Below are positions 19,130 to 29,100 of a stretch of 64,000 nucleotides of DNA, one piece after another. Position 1 is the first letter of the stretch. Each line of letters begins with the position of its first letter. Under the pieces are notes generated by a model. That model was not told where the DNA came from. It was given only the letters and a program-made list of their open reading frames with translations, and made no database searches. Both the position numbers and the translations under genes were made by a program. This stretch comes from Psychrobacillus sp032154225 (lineage in GTDB: Bacteria; Bacillota; Bacilli; Bacillales_A; Planococcaceae): positions 206,339-270,338 of the forward strand of contig NZ_JALDYF010000004.1 of assembly GCF_032154225.1 (NCBI RefSeq), read 5' to 3'.

Positions 19130-19158
19130 ATCTTAGTAGGAATACTTTCAATTGTCAA
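19130..19158 (-). promoter_or_regulatory. Sigma-A promoter of the trp operon
   Basis: TTGACA (19153-19158 on the minus strand) and TAAGAT (19130-19135) with a 17-bp spacer. It lies just upstream of the T-box leader. Confidence 0.8.
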
Positions 19159-19187
19159 ATAATTTTTTGATTAAAATGATTTTGCGA

Positions 19188-20021
19188 TTATTTGTTTCTT
19201 AATGCTCCCACTTCTTCTACACTTAAATTAGTCAGTTCCATAATTTTTTCATCAGAGTAATTTTTATTTATTAGAGTTTTTGCAAGACTTCTGAGTGCTT
19301 CTAGTTTTCCTTCTAACTTCCCTTTCTCTTCCGCTTCTTTTCGTTCAAAGGCAAAAGCTTCCGCAAGAGTTGGGGATTCACCATATTTTTCTGAAAATAA
19401 CATACTACTAGCCTCCTTCTGCAATATCGGACTAATATTGCTATATAAACGTTTCGTTAAATCTTCTGGTAAATGCAACAAATAATCAATAAAGTAAAAC
19501 ACAGAGGAAATAGATGTTTTCGGATAATCCGTATTTTCAAGGATTTCCTGCATTAAAGTCATTTTAAAAGCATAACGCTTTTAAACATTTCCTTTTGTTT
19601 CATTCATATACTGCGCAGCAAGTATCACCTTACTAAAGATGCGCTTAGAATGTTTTAATACCTCTATATTCTGATTAGCGATTCGATATGAATTATACGC
19701 ATAATTTAATTTTGTACCAAAATAAGAATAATTAAATGCACTAGATTCATTACTTTTCTGTGAATCGGTTATTATCGCAAATGCTACAATTTCTTTATCA
19801 TATTTATCGAAAATACGATAGAAGTATGGGAACATTCTCTTGGAAAACTCATCATCCGCGGCGCCTTGTACTTCAATATGGATCAAAATCCATTTCTCTT
19901 TCCCATCTTTCAAATGCATCTTCACTATTTGATCCGCAATAACTCTCTTCCATAAGTCATCTTGATCTATTATATTCGCACGGTATTTCATCGGTCTTTC
20001 AAGTACAAATGCAATTGTCAT
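19188..20021 (-). pseudogene. Rpn/PD-(D/E)XK nuclease family transposase-like gene, broken
   Basis: Two frames in the same phase are separated by one TAA at 19581-19583. The upstream part (to 20021) carries the nuclease core WILIHIEVQGAADDEF, then MFPYFYRIFDKYDKEIVAFAIITD. The downstream part carries the usual EEKGKLEGKLEA helix and C-terminal tail. Rpn proteins are recombination-promoting nucleases. Besides the nonsense codon, the normal N-terminal 40-50 residues are missing and replaced by simple-repeat DNA, so it is a dead relic. A short palindrome (TTTAAAAGC...GCTTTTAAA) surrounds the stop. Confidence 0.8.
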
Positions 20022-20054
20022 CTTTCATTTTCAGACCCAGCTTATTGTTTTCAC

Positions 20055-20090
20055 ACTATTACAACTATTACAACTATTACAACTATTACA
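20055..20090. repeat. 9-bp tandem repeat, four units
   Basis: Four perfect or near-perfect copies of ACTATTACA in a row at the truncated 5' edge of the Rpn relic. A simple repeat with no spacers; replication slippage is the likely source. Confidence 0.8.
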
Positions 20091-20206
20091 CAATACAAGA
20101 ACATACGTTTCGAATATTTTACGTTAATCAAAATCTTCCCTTTCCAATTAAACCGTTTATCGTTAAGATAGAAATATCCATAGACAATTAGAAAGAAGCG
20201 AAAAAA

Positions 20207-20911
20207 TTGAAAAGAACTCTTGTAATAAGCGATATTCACGGAGAACTACAAAAATTTGAACAGTTACTTAAAAAAATGGAATACAACCATGAAGAAGATC
20301 AATTAATACTACTTGGTGATTATGTAGACCGTGGACCTAATGCAAAAGAAGTCCTAGAAAAAGTGATAAAACTCAAAGAAAACGGAGCACGCGTACTGAA
20401 GGGTAATCATGAGGACCTAATGATAAAGGCATTAACTACCGATGTAGAAAGAGCTTGGAATCACTGGGTGATGCTATGTGGAGGAGATGCTACATTATAT
20501 AGTTATGGTTTTTCAGAGGAGAATATTGCTGTTAATGAAGAAGACTTTAAAAAACCAGTACTGCAATCAGACATACTTCAAAAACACTTAGAATTTATAC
20601 AAAGTTTAGAACTTTACATAGAAACACCCGAATATATTTTTGTCCATGCGGGCGTAGAGCCAACAACACCTATTTCGGAAACTGATCCTCACTTACTCAT
20701 ATGGATTCGAGATGTGTTTCACAAAGGATATACGGGTGAGAAAACGGTTATATTTGGCCATACGGAAACAAATTCGCTTCATAACGACACGGAAAATAAC
20801 AATGTATATTTCGGAAGCAATCGAATCATTGGTATTGACGGTGGGGCTGTATATGGTGGGCAACTAAACTGTTTAGAGTTACCGAGCCAAAAAGTATTTT
20901 CTGTAAAGTAA
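20207..20911 (+). CDS. Metallophosphatase (PrpE/ApaH-like serine/threonine phosphatase)
   Basis: A 234-residue calcineurin-like phosphoesterase. Metal motifs in order are SDIHGE, GDYVDRGP, GNHED, a later FVHAG and FGHTE. This order fits bacterial PPP-type phosphatases and diadenosine tetraphosphatases. The start is a TTG at 20207 (MKRTLVISDIHG) with a weak AGAAG upstream. It is a single cytoplasmic enzyme, followed by a terminator. The substrate, protein or Ap4A, is undecided. Confidence 0.9.
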   Translation: MKRTLVISDIHGELQKFEQLLKKMEYNHEEDQLILLGDYVDRGPNAKEVLEKVIKLKENGARVLKGNHEDLMIKALTTDVERAWNHWVMLCGGDATLYSYGFSEENIAVNEEDFKKPVLQSDILQKHLEFIQSLELYIETPEYIFVHAGVEPTTPISETDPHLLIWIRDVFHKGYTGEKTVIFGHTETNSLHNDTENNNVYFGSNRIIGIDGGAVYGGQLNCLELPSQKVFSVK

Positions 20912-20946
20912 TCGTATCAAAATAAACTGTAGTATTCGATCAACCA

Positions 20947-20990
20947 AAAGAATCCAATTTGAATTTATGGAAATTGGATTCTTTCGTTAT
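20947..20990. terminator. Bidirectional terminator
   Basis: AAAGAATCCAATTT (20947-20960) pairs with AAATTGGATTCTTT (20971-20984). It lies between the convergent phosphatase and acetyltransferase genes. Confidence 0.85.
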
Positions 20991-21003
20991 GAACTGATTG
21001 TTA

Positions 21004-21561
21004 TCACTTTGTACTATTTCTTTTTTTCCAATCACTTTTTAAAAGGCTAAATGTTAATAAATCTTCATAATGGTCATACAGCCATTGTCCATCTCGTTTA
21101 ATCCCTTCTTGAACAAACCCTAATCTCCTAGGAATAGCAGAGCTTTTTAAGTTATTAGCTGCAACTTGAATTTCAATTCTATGTAAATCCATCTCTTCAA
21201 AAAGATAGTCTATTACAACCTGTACGCTACTAGTTATAATGCCCTTTCCTTGTGCTTCTTCGGACAAAAAATAACCGATACTTGTTGATTTATTTTTCCA
21301 ATCAATAAAATGGAGCCCAATCATTCCTACTAGATTACCGTTATATCTAATTCCAGCATCAAATCCATTATTATTTGCGTAATTATTTATCCAAATTGGG
21401 ATAATCGGCGCAAAATCCTCTGCTGATTTTCTTTTATCAACCCAAAGTAGCCATTTTCGTAAATATTCTCTATTAGTGTCTACAAGATTGTATAATTCAT
21501 CTTTGTGTTGCTGTTGTAATAATTCAATTTCTATTTGATTATTTACTTTAAATGAAAACAC
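21004..21561 (-). CDS. RimL/YdaF-type GNAT N-acetyltransferase
   Basis: A 185-residue acetyltransferase. GMIGLHFIDWKNKSTSIGYFLSEEAQGKGII (quoted in pieces: IGYFLSEEAQGKGI is the acetyl-CoA loop), IEIQVAANNLKSSAI and RLGFVQEG match the ribosomal-protein alanine/serine acetyltransferase group, close in pattern to B. subtilis YdaF. The acceptor is unknown. Single gene downstream of ileS on the same strand, separated by 96 bp. Confidence 0.88.
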   Translation of the reverse strand: MFSFKVNNQIEIELLQQQHKDELYNLVDTNREYLRKWLLWVDKRKSAEDFAPIIPIWINNYANNNGFDAGIRYNGNLVGMIGLHFIDWKNKSTSIGYFLSEEAQGKGIITSSVQVVIDYLFEEMDLHRIEIQVAANNLKSSAIPRRLGFVQEGIKRDGQWLYDHYEDLLTFSLLKSDWKKRNSTK

Positions 21562-21657
21562 TTCAAAACCTCCTATTAGACAATAATTATTTCAGATGCT
21601 TTTATAAAATCGGGTATTAAAAATAGTATTAATACCCGATTTTAAATTATGTCAGCC

Positions 21658-24600
21658 TTAGTTTACCTCTGTTATTTCTATTAGCAACGAATGATTAGCA
21701 ATGATAATTTCATTTCCTTCAATCTCTTGCTCAGAAATTGTTAGATTACGCATTAGTAGGTTTTGCTGCAACATTTGTTCATGCTTGTTTAAAACCTCTT
21801 GAAACTCTTTATCCGTATTTACGACAATATCAACACGACTATCGATTGGAAGATTTAATTTTTTTCTATATTCCTGTACAGCACGGATCATTTCACGGGC
21901 CATGCCTTCTTGAATGAGTTCATCTGTCAAAGTAATATTTAACGTTACTGTATATACTCCATTTGTCGCAGAAGCATACCCTTCCTTAGCTACTTTTTCG
22001 ATTAGTACATCTTCTAGCAGTACTTTCACTTTCTCATCAAAAGTTTCTTCTAGGAAACCAGCCTGCATAAATTCGCTAACATGTCTCTCTTCTAAAGACT
22101 GAAGCCATGTATTTACTGCATTCGATTGTTTACCAAATTTCGCACCAGACTTTTTAAAATCGAGCTTCACCTTTGTAAAAACAAATTCCCCTTCATTTTC
22201 CATCAACTCAAATTGCTTCACATTCAATTCTTCCTTCACAATACTTTCGTATAAAGTCCAATTTACTTCATTATTTAGACTCATAAGTGAAAGAGTTGCT
22301 AATGGCTGTTTTACTTTCAATGACGCTGTATTTCGTACACTTCTACCTAGCTCTACAACCTGAAGCACTGCATCCATTTCTTTTTCAAGCAGTTCATTAA
22401 TTAGTTTTTCATCATGTTCTGGATAGTTTGATAAATGAACACTCTCTCCCGTTAAACGCATAAATACATCTTCCGCGATGAATGGCGTTAAAGGAGCGAG
22501 TAGCTGACTAATTGTTGTTAATACTTCATAAAGAGTATCGTACGCAGCAGCTTTTTCAGGATTCATCTCACTTGACCAAAAACGCTCTCTAGATCTTCTT
22601 ACATACCAATTGCTCACTTGCTCTAATAATTTTGCGATTTCTCTAGCAGCATTTGTAAAGTGGTAATCATCCAAATTAACTCGAACGATTTTTATCGTGC
22701 TATGCAAACGAGATAAAATCCAATCATCCAAATTATTATTATTTGTCTCATACTTAACTTTTGGATTGTAGTTATCTAAATCAGCATACAACGTATAAAA
22801 ACTATGCACATTATCCAATGTATCGACTAATTTAGATTTTGCCTCCTGAACAATTCGTTCGGAAAAACGTTTTGGATTCCAAGGCGCACTATCCACCAAT
22901 AAAGCCCAACGTAAAGAATCAGCACCGAATTTTTCGATTAACTCTACTGGATCAAGTGCATTTCCTTTACTTTTAGACATTTTTTGTCCATTTTCATCTA
23001 ATATATGTCCTAAAGACAACACCCGCTTATACGGTGCTTGACCTGTAAATAAGGTAGAAACAGCAAGTAAACTATAAAACCATCCTCGTGTTTGATCTAT
23101 TCCTTCTATAACGACATCCGCGGGAAACTGTTTAACAAAAAGCTCTTTATTCTCGAAAGGATAGTGATATTGTGCAAATGGCATCGATCCACTATCAAAC
23201 CAAACATCGATTACTTCAGGGGTTCTAACCATTGTCCCTTCACACTGAGAACAACGAAGCTTAATCGTATCAACATAAGGCTTATGCAACTCCACATTTT
23301 CTAAAGAATGAATGGAATTTGTTTTTAAGTCCTCTATACTTTTTGGCGCATATTCATGATCGCATTCTTCACATTGCCAAACATTTAAAGGCGTCCCCCA
23401 ATAGCGTTTTCGACTAATATTCCAGTCCACCATTTGCTCTAAAAAGTTTCCGAATCTCCCATGCTTAATATGCTCAGGGTGCCAAGTTACCGTATTATTA
23501 TTTTGAATAAATTGGTCTTTTAAGGCAGTTGTTTTAATGAACCAACTTTCACTTGCATAATAAAGTAAAGGAGAATCACAACGCCAGCAATGAGGATAAC
23601 TATGTTCATATTTTTCTTTATTAAATAACAGTCCTCGTTCTGCAAGATTACGCACAATATCTACATCACAATCTTTCACAAATCTACCTTCAAAGCCCGT
23701 AACATCCGAGGTATATCTACCTTTTTCATCTACAACATTGATGAATGAAAGACCATTTTCTTGTACAACTCGGTAATCATCTTCCCCATACGCTGGCGCA
23801 ATATGAACAATTCCTGTACCACTCTCAGCAGATACAAAGTTTGCCATTACGACTTTATGACCAACTTCCACATCGACAAAATCAAACAATGGATTGTAAG
23901 CAATATCTTTAAAATCTGATCCTAAATGGACGGAAAGCACTTCATAGTCATTTTTTAGTACTTTCTCTACTAACGCTTCCGCCACAATCAAAATATCATT
24001 TCCTTGTTTTGCACGTACATATTTCATCGATGAATTCATCGCTAACGCAACATTTGCTGGCAATGTCCATGGAGTTGTCGTCCATCCTAAAAAGTATTCA
24101 TTGTCCCGATCTTTCAGCTTAAATTTTGCTGTAGCAGATAAATCTTTTACCATTTTGTAACCCTGGGATACTTCATGGGAGCTAAGAGATGTTTGGCAAC
24201 TCGGACAATATGGGGATACACGATGTCCCTTTTGGAGCAGTCCTTTCTCATGAATCGTACCAAGTATATTCCATTCACTTTCAATATACGTATTGCTTAA
24301 AGTTAAATAAGGGTCATCCATTTCAACCCAATATCCGAGTTGTTCTGTAAACTCACGCCACTGTTTTTCATAAACAAAAACACTTTCTTTACATTTATCA
24401 ATAAATGCTTCTACACCGTATTTTTCAATTTCACTTTTACCTGAAATACCTAATTGTTTTTCTACTCCAAGTTCAACAGGTAATCCGTGCGTATCCCAGC
24501 CTGCTTTTCGAATAACTTGGTGACCCGTCATTGTTTTATACCTTGCCACTACGTCTTTTATCGTCCGACCTAAAGCGTGCCCCACATGTGGCAGACCGTT

Positions 24601-24735
24601 GGCCGTAGGCGGCCCTTCATAAAATACGAAGGAAGGATCGTTTTCTCTCTCATCAATTGACTTTTTGAACACTTGTTCTGCCGTCCAATAACTTCTTATG
24701 CGCTCTTCTCTTTGCAGTACAGATTCTTTTTCCAT
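21658..24735 (-). CDS. ileS: Isoleucyl-tRNA synthetase, type 2 (eukaryote-like)
   Basis: A 1025-residue class I synthetase. The HIGH motif appears as HVGHA in FYEGPPTANGLPHVGHALGR, and KMSKS as KMSKSKGN; the editing domain contains GWTTTPWTLPANVA. The FYEGPPTANG form and the length identify the IleS2 type, which is generally mupirocin-insensitive, whereas the common bacterial type has a C-terminal zinc finger. The anticodon domain follows residue 640. Expression is under an isoleucine T-box just upstream. Confidence 0.95.
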   Translation of the reverse strand: MEKESVLQREERIRSYWTAEQVFKKSIDERENDPSFVFYEGPPTANGLPHVGHALGRTIKDVVARYKTMTGHQVIRKAGWDTHGLPVELGVEKQLGISGKSEIEKYGVEAFIDKCKESVFVYEKQWREFTEQLGYWVEMDDPYLTLSNTYIESEWNILGTIHEKGLLQKGHRVSPYCPSCQTSLSSHEVSQGYKMVKDLSATAKFKLKDRDNEYFLGWTTTPWTLPANVALAMNSSMKYVRAKQGNDILIVAEALVEKVLKNDYEVLSVHLGSDFKDIAYNPLFDFVDVEVGHKVVMANFVSAESGTGIVHIAPAYGEDDYRVVQENGLSFINVVDEKGRYTSDVTGFEGRFVKDCDVDIVRNLAERGLLFNKEKYEHSYPHCWRCDSPLLYYASESWFIKTTALKDQFIQNNNTVTWHPEHIKHGRFGNFLEQMVDWNISRKRYWGTPLNVWQCEECDHEYAPKSIEDLKTNSIHSLENVELHKPYVDTIKLRCSQCEGTMVRTPEVIDVWFDSGSMPFAQYHYPFENKELFVKQFPADVVIEGIDQTRGWFYSLLAVSTLFTGQAPYKRVLSLGHILDENGQKMSKSKGNALDPVELIEKFGADSLRWALLVDSAPWNPKRFSERIVQEAKSKLVDTLDNVHSFYTLYADLDNYNPKVKYETNNNNLDDWILSRLHSTIKIVRVNLDDYHFTNAAREIAKLLEQVSNWYVRRSRERFWSSEMNPEKAAAYDTLYEVLTTISQLLAPLTPFIAEDVFMRLTGESVHLSNYPEHDEKLINELLEKEMDAVLQVVELGRSVRNTASLKVKQPLATLSLMSLNNEVNWTLYESIVKEELNVKQFELMENEGEFVFTKVKLDFKKSGAKFGKQSNAVNTWLQSLEERHVSEFMQAGFLEETFDEKVKVLLEDVLIEKVAKEGYASATNGVYTVTLNITLTDELIQEGMAREMIRAVQEYRKKLNLPIDSRVDIVVNTDKEFQEVLNKHEQMLQQNLLMRNLTISEQEIEGNEIIIANHSLLIEITEVN

Positions 24736-24769
24736 TCGATATCACTCCTTGTTATTTCCATAAAAGCAT

Positions 24770-25043
24770 ACAAAAAACCCGTCCCAGTAAAGGGACGGGT
24801 TTAACCGTGATACCACCCTAATTTTATCGAAAACGTTCATTTTCAATAACACTTAGCCACGTACTATCATACGCGTTCTTTTTAACGGTAGACACCCGGT
24901 CTCACTTACTAAATTTCAGCTCGACTTCTCAGAGAGGATTTTCATACATGAACTGAACACCGGCTTTCAGCATTTTACCGGCTCTCTTTGGAACAGTTTC
25001 AATAATTACTTTTTCTCATCAACGAATTTGTATGGTTTTATTG
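24770..25043 (-). promoter_or_regulatory. T-box riboswitch (tRNA-Ile) of ileS
   Basis: The minus strand has the T-box core AGGGTGGTATCACGG (24805-24819). The terminator stem is CCCGTCCC/GGGACGGG (24778-24799) followed by a T-run. An ATC specifier candidate lies in GAAAATCCTCTC of stem I. Uncharged tRNA-Ile should permit read-through into ileS. Confidence 0.93.
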
Positions 25044-25049
25044 TCGATA

Positions 25050-25078
25050 AATTTAACATGAAGGGATGATGTTGTCAA
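25050..25078 (-). promoter_or_regulatory. Sigma-A promoter of ileS
   Basis: TTGACA (25073-25078, minus strand) and TAAATT (25050-25055) with a 17-bp spacer, directly before the T-box leader. Confidence 0.75.
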
Positions 25079-25167
25079 ATAAAAATATTTCCACTTTAAA
25101 ATTCCTCCCTCTGCTCTTCTCTGCTATAATCATGAAATAACGAAATTAACTGAAATGAGGAAAACAA

Positions 25168-25548
25168 ATGATTAACAAACTTGGACAAATAATGCTATAT
25201 GTAAATAATCAAGACGAGTCCGTGAAATTTTGGACAGAAAAAGCAGGATTTTGTGTACTATCTGAAGAAGATAATGGACAAGGATTTAAATGGTTTGAAA
25301 TCGCTCCAACAAAAGAAGCAGCAACGAGTATCGTTCTCCATAATAAGGAGCTAATCGCTCAAATGCAGCCCGAGTTAAATTTGAGCACACCATCTTTAAT
25401 GTTTTTCTCAGATAACCTAGATAAACTTTATGCCGATTTTAAAGAGCAAGATGTTACTGTTGGTGAATTAGTAACAATGCCTTCAGGCAGAGTGTTTAAC
25501 TTTGCTGACAATGAAGGGAACTACTTTGCCATTATGGAAAAAAAGTAA
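25168..25548 (+). CDS. VOC family (glyoxalase/bleomycin-resistance fold) protein
   Basis: A 126-residue VOC protein with the paired beta-alpha-beta-beta-beta modules: LGQIMLYVNNQDESVKFWTEKAGF at the front and FNFADNEGNYFAIME at the end, where the terminal Glu is a usual metal ligand. Members bind metals or act as isomerases, dioxygenases or antibiotic-binding proteins; the function here is unknown. Ribosome binding site GAGGA lies before the ATG. Own terminator follows. Confidence 0.85.
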   Translation: MINKLGQIMLYVNNQDESVKFWTEKAGFCVLSEEDNGQGFKWFEIAPTKEAATSIVLHNKELIAQMQPELNLSTPSLMFFSDNLDKLYADFKEQDVTVGELVTMPSGRVFNFADNEGNYFAIMEKK

Positions 25549-25569
25549 ACGTTCTATCTACAACAGCAA

Positions 25570-25607
25570 AAAAATCCTTCTACAAATTATTTGTCGAAGG
25601 ATTTTTG
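25570..25607. terminator. Bidirectional terminator
   Basis: AAAAATCCTTC (25570-25580) pairs with GAAGGATTTTT (25596-25606), with ACAAAT/ATTTGT inside. It lies between the convergent VOC and MFS genes. Confidence 0.88.
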
Positions 25608-25613
25608 TTGTTT

Positions 25614-26876
25614 TTAATTCCAAACTCCAGATTGTTCTAATTTCTTTTTCCCTCTGAATGCCATGAATACTAATAATACGTTGATTACTAACATCACCGC
25701 AATTGTATATAGAACAGAAGTATAACTTCCTGTTAATTGGAACACATATCCGTATCCTGGTAATGCCACGATACCCGCAACTGCTAAACCAAGTGCAGCT
25801 GTAGCATAAATTTGTGCGTAGTCTTTGTTTCCAAAAAGAGACGATGTTAATAATGGTACTAATGTCCCTAAAGAAGCTACGATAAATCCGTAAATACCAA
25901 TCGCTAAGTTAAACATGAATGGATTTTTCGGAACTGTCAATAAAATTCCAATCGGAATTAATCCTACTAACATAGCGAAAATCGCTGTGTTTTTCGCACC
26001 AATTTTATCACTTAACACACCAAATGTAAGTGCCCCGATTAACACACCAACTTGCCAACCACCCATTGCACTACCAGCGAATTGAACATCATACCCTAGG
26101 CCCATTGCAAACGGCGCAACATGTTGCCCAAAGCTACTAATTGCTGTAATAAAGAAGAAGAACATTAATAATGCATAAAATGCACTTGATTTTTTCGCAG
26201 CTGCCATAGATACACCATTAGCAGCTGCTGGTTGTGCAGTAGTTTGATCTTCTTTCACTTCGTCCGCACCTAATGGTTGTAAACCTTTTTGTTGTGGAGA
26301 CATGCGAATTGTTAATAAAACAACTGGTATAACGATTGCCATAACAAGTACTCCTAAAGCAATATACGTAAATCTCCAGCCATCACTTGCGATTAAGTTT
26401 CCAGCCATTGGTTGTAGAATTGCTCCGAAAATACCACCAGAGGCAACCATAATACCCATTGCTAAACCGCTGTGTTTTTTGAACCAATTATTGATTAATA
26501 CTGGACCAGCAATTTGTGTCACGAAAATGGAACCAATTGACATTGGAATACAGAATAAATACCAACCCCATACCGAGTTCATCAATCCGAACATGGCAAA
26601 AGATCCTGCTTGTAAAATAATTGCTGTTACTAAAATAAATCGAATATCATACTTCGCCATGATTTTACCTGCAATCGGTAAGAAAATCATTGTAACGATA
26701 GATGAAATACTAAAATATAACGTTAAACTTCCCATTCCAATTCCAAGATCTTTTGTAACAGGTGTTAAAAATAATCCACCCGCTGTCATAATTCCGCCTT
26801 TTGCTAGACCTACCATTAATGCTAGACCTACTAGCAACCACCATGCGTAGTGGATTTTTTTCTTTTTCGTAGCCAT
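25614..26876 (-). CDS. MFS transporter (OxlT-like subgroup)
   Basis: A 420-residue, twelve-helix major facilitator. HYAWWLLVGLALMVG at the N-terminus and GYDVQFAGSAMGGWQVGVLIG are typical of the oxalate/formate-antiporter-like subgroup, and a cytoplasmic loop of about 35 residues joins the halves. It would move organic anions or similar solutes; the substrate is not predictable. It follows an SDR dehydrogenase gene on the same strand, 31 bp after its stop, so the two probably form a catabolic operon, now damaged because the SDR has a stop codon. Confidence 0.88.
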   Translation of the reverse strand: MATKKKKIHYAWWLLVGLALMVGLAKGGIMTAGGLFLTPVTKDLGIGMGSLTLYFSISSIVTMIFLPIAGKIMAKYDIRFILVTAIILQAGSFAMFGLMNSVWGWYLFCIPMSIGSIFVTQIAGPVLINNWFKKHSGLAMGIMVASGGIFGAILQPMAGNLIASDGWRFTYIALGVLVMAIVIPVVLLTIRMSPQQKGLQPLGADEVKEDQTTAQPAAANGVSMAAAKKSSAFYALLMFFFFITAISSFGQHVAPFAMGLGYDVQFAGSAMGGWQVGVLIGALTFGVLSDKIGAKNTAIFAMLVGLIPIGILLTVPKNPFMFNLAIGIYGFIVASLGTLVPLLTSSLFGNKDYAQIYATAALGLAVAGIVALPGYGYVFQLTGSYTSVLYTIAVMLVINVLLVFMAFRGKKKLEQSGVWN

Positions 26877-26907
26877 ATTACAATCCTCTTTCCCCTATTT
26901 TATCTAA

Positions 26908-27666
26908 TTAACGTAATTTAATTGAACCGCCATCTACCATTATTGTTTGTCCAGTAATATAATCTGAATCTGCGCTTGCTAAGAATACCGCTGTACGACC
27001 AATATCTTCTTCTAACTCACCAAGTCTTCTTAAAGGTATTTTCGAAAGCATCCCTTGATAGTATTCTGGATGTTCTTCCGCCCATTGTTATAAGCCTGGA
27101 GATTTAGCAATCGGTGCGATTAAGTTTACATTAATTCCAAATGGACCGAATTCGTTAGCTGCTACTCGAGTAATTGCGCGAATTGCTTCCTTTGCCGCTG
27201 CATAAGAAGCTTGGTTTGCATCACCGTTAATACCTGCACCAGATGCAAAGTTAATAATTTTCCCTTGTGTTTCTTTTAAGTATGGTAAAGCTGCTTGCAT
27301 AAAATAGAACGTTGGATAGAATCCTGTATTAAAAGATATATCAAAGTCTGCTTGAGTTGTTTTATCAAACGGCATATTCCTCGAAGCATGCGCATTATTC
27401 ACTAAAATGTCGAGCTTCCCAAATCTTTCAGCAACATTTTTAACGATATCCGCTAATTTATCGTGCTCTGCTAAATTAGCTTGTACAAAAATGGACTCTG
27501 ATTGATATTGTTGCAATTCTTTAATAGTTTGGTTACCATCTTCTTCGTTTAAATCAACAATTACTACTTTTGCTCCTTCTTTTACAAAAGCAGTTGCCAT
27601 ACCTTTACCAATACCACCTGCTCCACCTGTAATAATAGCTATTTTGCCTTCAAGTTTTTTCATCAT
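26908..27666 (-). pseudogene. Short-chain dehydrogenase/reductase with one nonsense codon
   Basis: A normal-length SDR of about 252 codons interrupted by TAA at 27088-27090. Before the stop are the cofactor motif TGGAGGIGKG, the NNAH segment, and YAAAKEAIRAITR with the catalytic Tyr and Lys. After it, in the same frame, come EEHPEYYQGML, IPLRRLGE and the usual end TGQTIMVDGGS. All catalytic residues precede the stop, but the C-terminal third is needed for folding. Start is the ATG pair at 27666 behind GAGGAG. Single-base mutation or sequencing error. Confidence 0.9.
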
Positions 27667-28020
27667 TTTTTCTCCTCGTATATACATTTATTTTCATCTA
27701 AAACCCTTATCAAGTTATAGAGTTACTCCCTGTACATATAACTTTCTCCTTGAGCCTATAAAATATCCTTCCAACTTCAAAGTAACTACGAAATCGATTT
27801 TATCATCTCGCCTCGTTAAAATTATTAAATTCAGGTAACTTTTAAATCACAAATTACTTTATGTAACCGTACTAACTCAGCATTTTTTATGTGTTAATAA
27901 TATGTACTCAATTGATTAGTCAAATGTATTGAGCTTTATATAGATAGAATTTTATGATAATATAATATTAACTAATAATTACTCAGTTACTATAAGTACT
28001 TTAATAAGGAGAGATTATAT

Positions 28021-28329
28021 ATGAATGAACTAAAAGTATGCAATAAAGTAGAAGGAGCTTATCAAATCATAGGGAAGAAGTGGATGTGTCTAATCATTCA
28101 TGCTTTAATGGAAGAACCAAAAAGATTTAGTGAAATTAATACTTTTATTCCAGAGTTAAGTAAGCGCATGCTAACGGAGAGGATGAAAGAGTTGGAAGAA
28201 TGCGGAATCGTATTACGAAATGTTATTACAGATCGTCCTGTGCGTACAGAATATTCTTTAACTAGAAAAGGTCATGACTTAGGCCTTGCCCTTCAAACCG
28301 TGGAAACTTGGGCAGAAAAATGGATGTAA
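28021..28329 (+). CDS. HxlR family transcriptional regulator
   Basis: A 102-residue winged helix protein. The block KWMCLIIHALMEEPKRFSEIN, PELSKRMLTERMKELEE and RPVRTEYSLTRKGHDL are the family signature (quoted in pieces). HxlR proteins are redox or aldehyde/quinone sensors. It is divergent from the SDR/MFS pair, with about 355 bp between, and may control it. Ribosome binding site AAGGAGAG is 8 nt before the ATG. Confidence 0.9.
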   Translation: MNELKVCNKVEGAYQIIGKKWMCLIIHALMEEPKRFSEINTFIPELSKRMLTERMKELEECGIVLRNVITDRPVRTEYSLTRKGHDLGLALQTVETWAEKWM

Positions 28330-28340
28330 ATAAAGATCGC

Positions 28341-28375
28341 AATGGAATTCTTTTGTTAGAAAACAGAATTCCATT
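28341..28375. terminator. Hairpin between convergent HxlR and MarR genes
   Basis: AATGGAATTC (28341-28350) pairs with GAATTCCATT (28366-28375). The T-run is poor, so efficiency is uncertain. Confidence 0.5.
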
Positions 28376-28384
28376 ACGACCTAA

Positions 28385-28831
28385 TTATTTCATACTATTT
28401 AAGTAATCTTCCGCGTTTTTTGACATACTATTGAGCAGTTTTAACGCATAAATCTGCTCATCCTATGATAATCCCTTCGCAAGAATTGTTTTCCATTCTT
28501 GCAATATAGAAGTTAACTTCGGTTCAAAAGTATGAGCTTTTTCAGTCAAATATAATTTTTTAATCCTTTTATCGACAACGAATACTTTTCTTTCTACGTA
28601 CCCTTCCATTTCTAATTTTGCTATTGCTCTAGCAGCTGTACCTTTGTCCATTTTCAATAAATAAGCTATTTCATCTTGAGAGATTCTCTCATTCTGATAT
28701 AAAACTGCAAGAAATTGATATTGACCAGCTCCTAAATCGAACTCTTTTAATCTGTCATTCATATAAACATTTCCATAGCGATGTAATAATGAAATCCACC
28801 TACCAATAGACTCTTTGTTTATAGCACTCAT
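28385..28831 (-). pseudogene. MarR family regulator with premature TAG
   Basis: The frame opens at the ATG at 28831 and shows a MarR winged helix (QYQFLAVLYQNERISQDEIA, then KMDKGTAARAIAKLEMEGYVERK, quoted in parts). It meets TAG at 28463-28465 after 122 residues. The same frame continues with DEQIYALKLLNSMSKNAEDYL to TAA at 28385, which is the usual C-terminal dimerisation helix. A 122-residue product could be made but would lack that helix. It is divergent from the DoxX gene, which also has a nonsense codon. Confidence 0.8.
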
Positions 28832-28905
28832 TTAAATTCTCCTACTTCTCATTCTATTATGTAAATTTTAAAACATTTTACTTGCATAATCTAAGCAAAT
28901 AAAAC

Positions 28906-28933
28906 AACATTAGTCAGGTTGACAACTAATGTT
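28906..28933. promoter_or_regulatory. Candidate MarR operator dyad
   Basis: AACATTAGT (28906-28914) and ACTAATGTT (28925-28933) form a perfect 9-bp dyad with a 10-bp centre. It sits in the gap between the divergent MarR and DoxX genes, where an autoregulatory operator is expected. It could also act as a hairpin. Confidence 0.5.
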
Positions 28934-29100
28934 ATTTTTATTAATAATTTTCCATTTAAAATATACGACATTTTAGTTGTTAAAACAATTAATTGAATAG
29001 AGGAATAGAAAAGAAACACCCCGTAGTATCTCAAATCCAGTTATCATATTTAGTACGACTTTATTAAAAATAGAAAAAATAAGAATAGGATGTATATCAA

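Noticed and set aside
20055..20090. Short repeats as a CRISPR array
   Set aside because: Nine-base tandem units with no spacers; a slippage repeat.
26302..26850. 182-codon plus-strand frame
   Set aside because: Antisense shadow of the MFS transporter.
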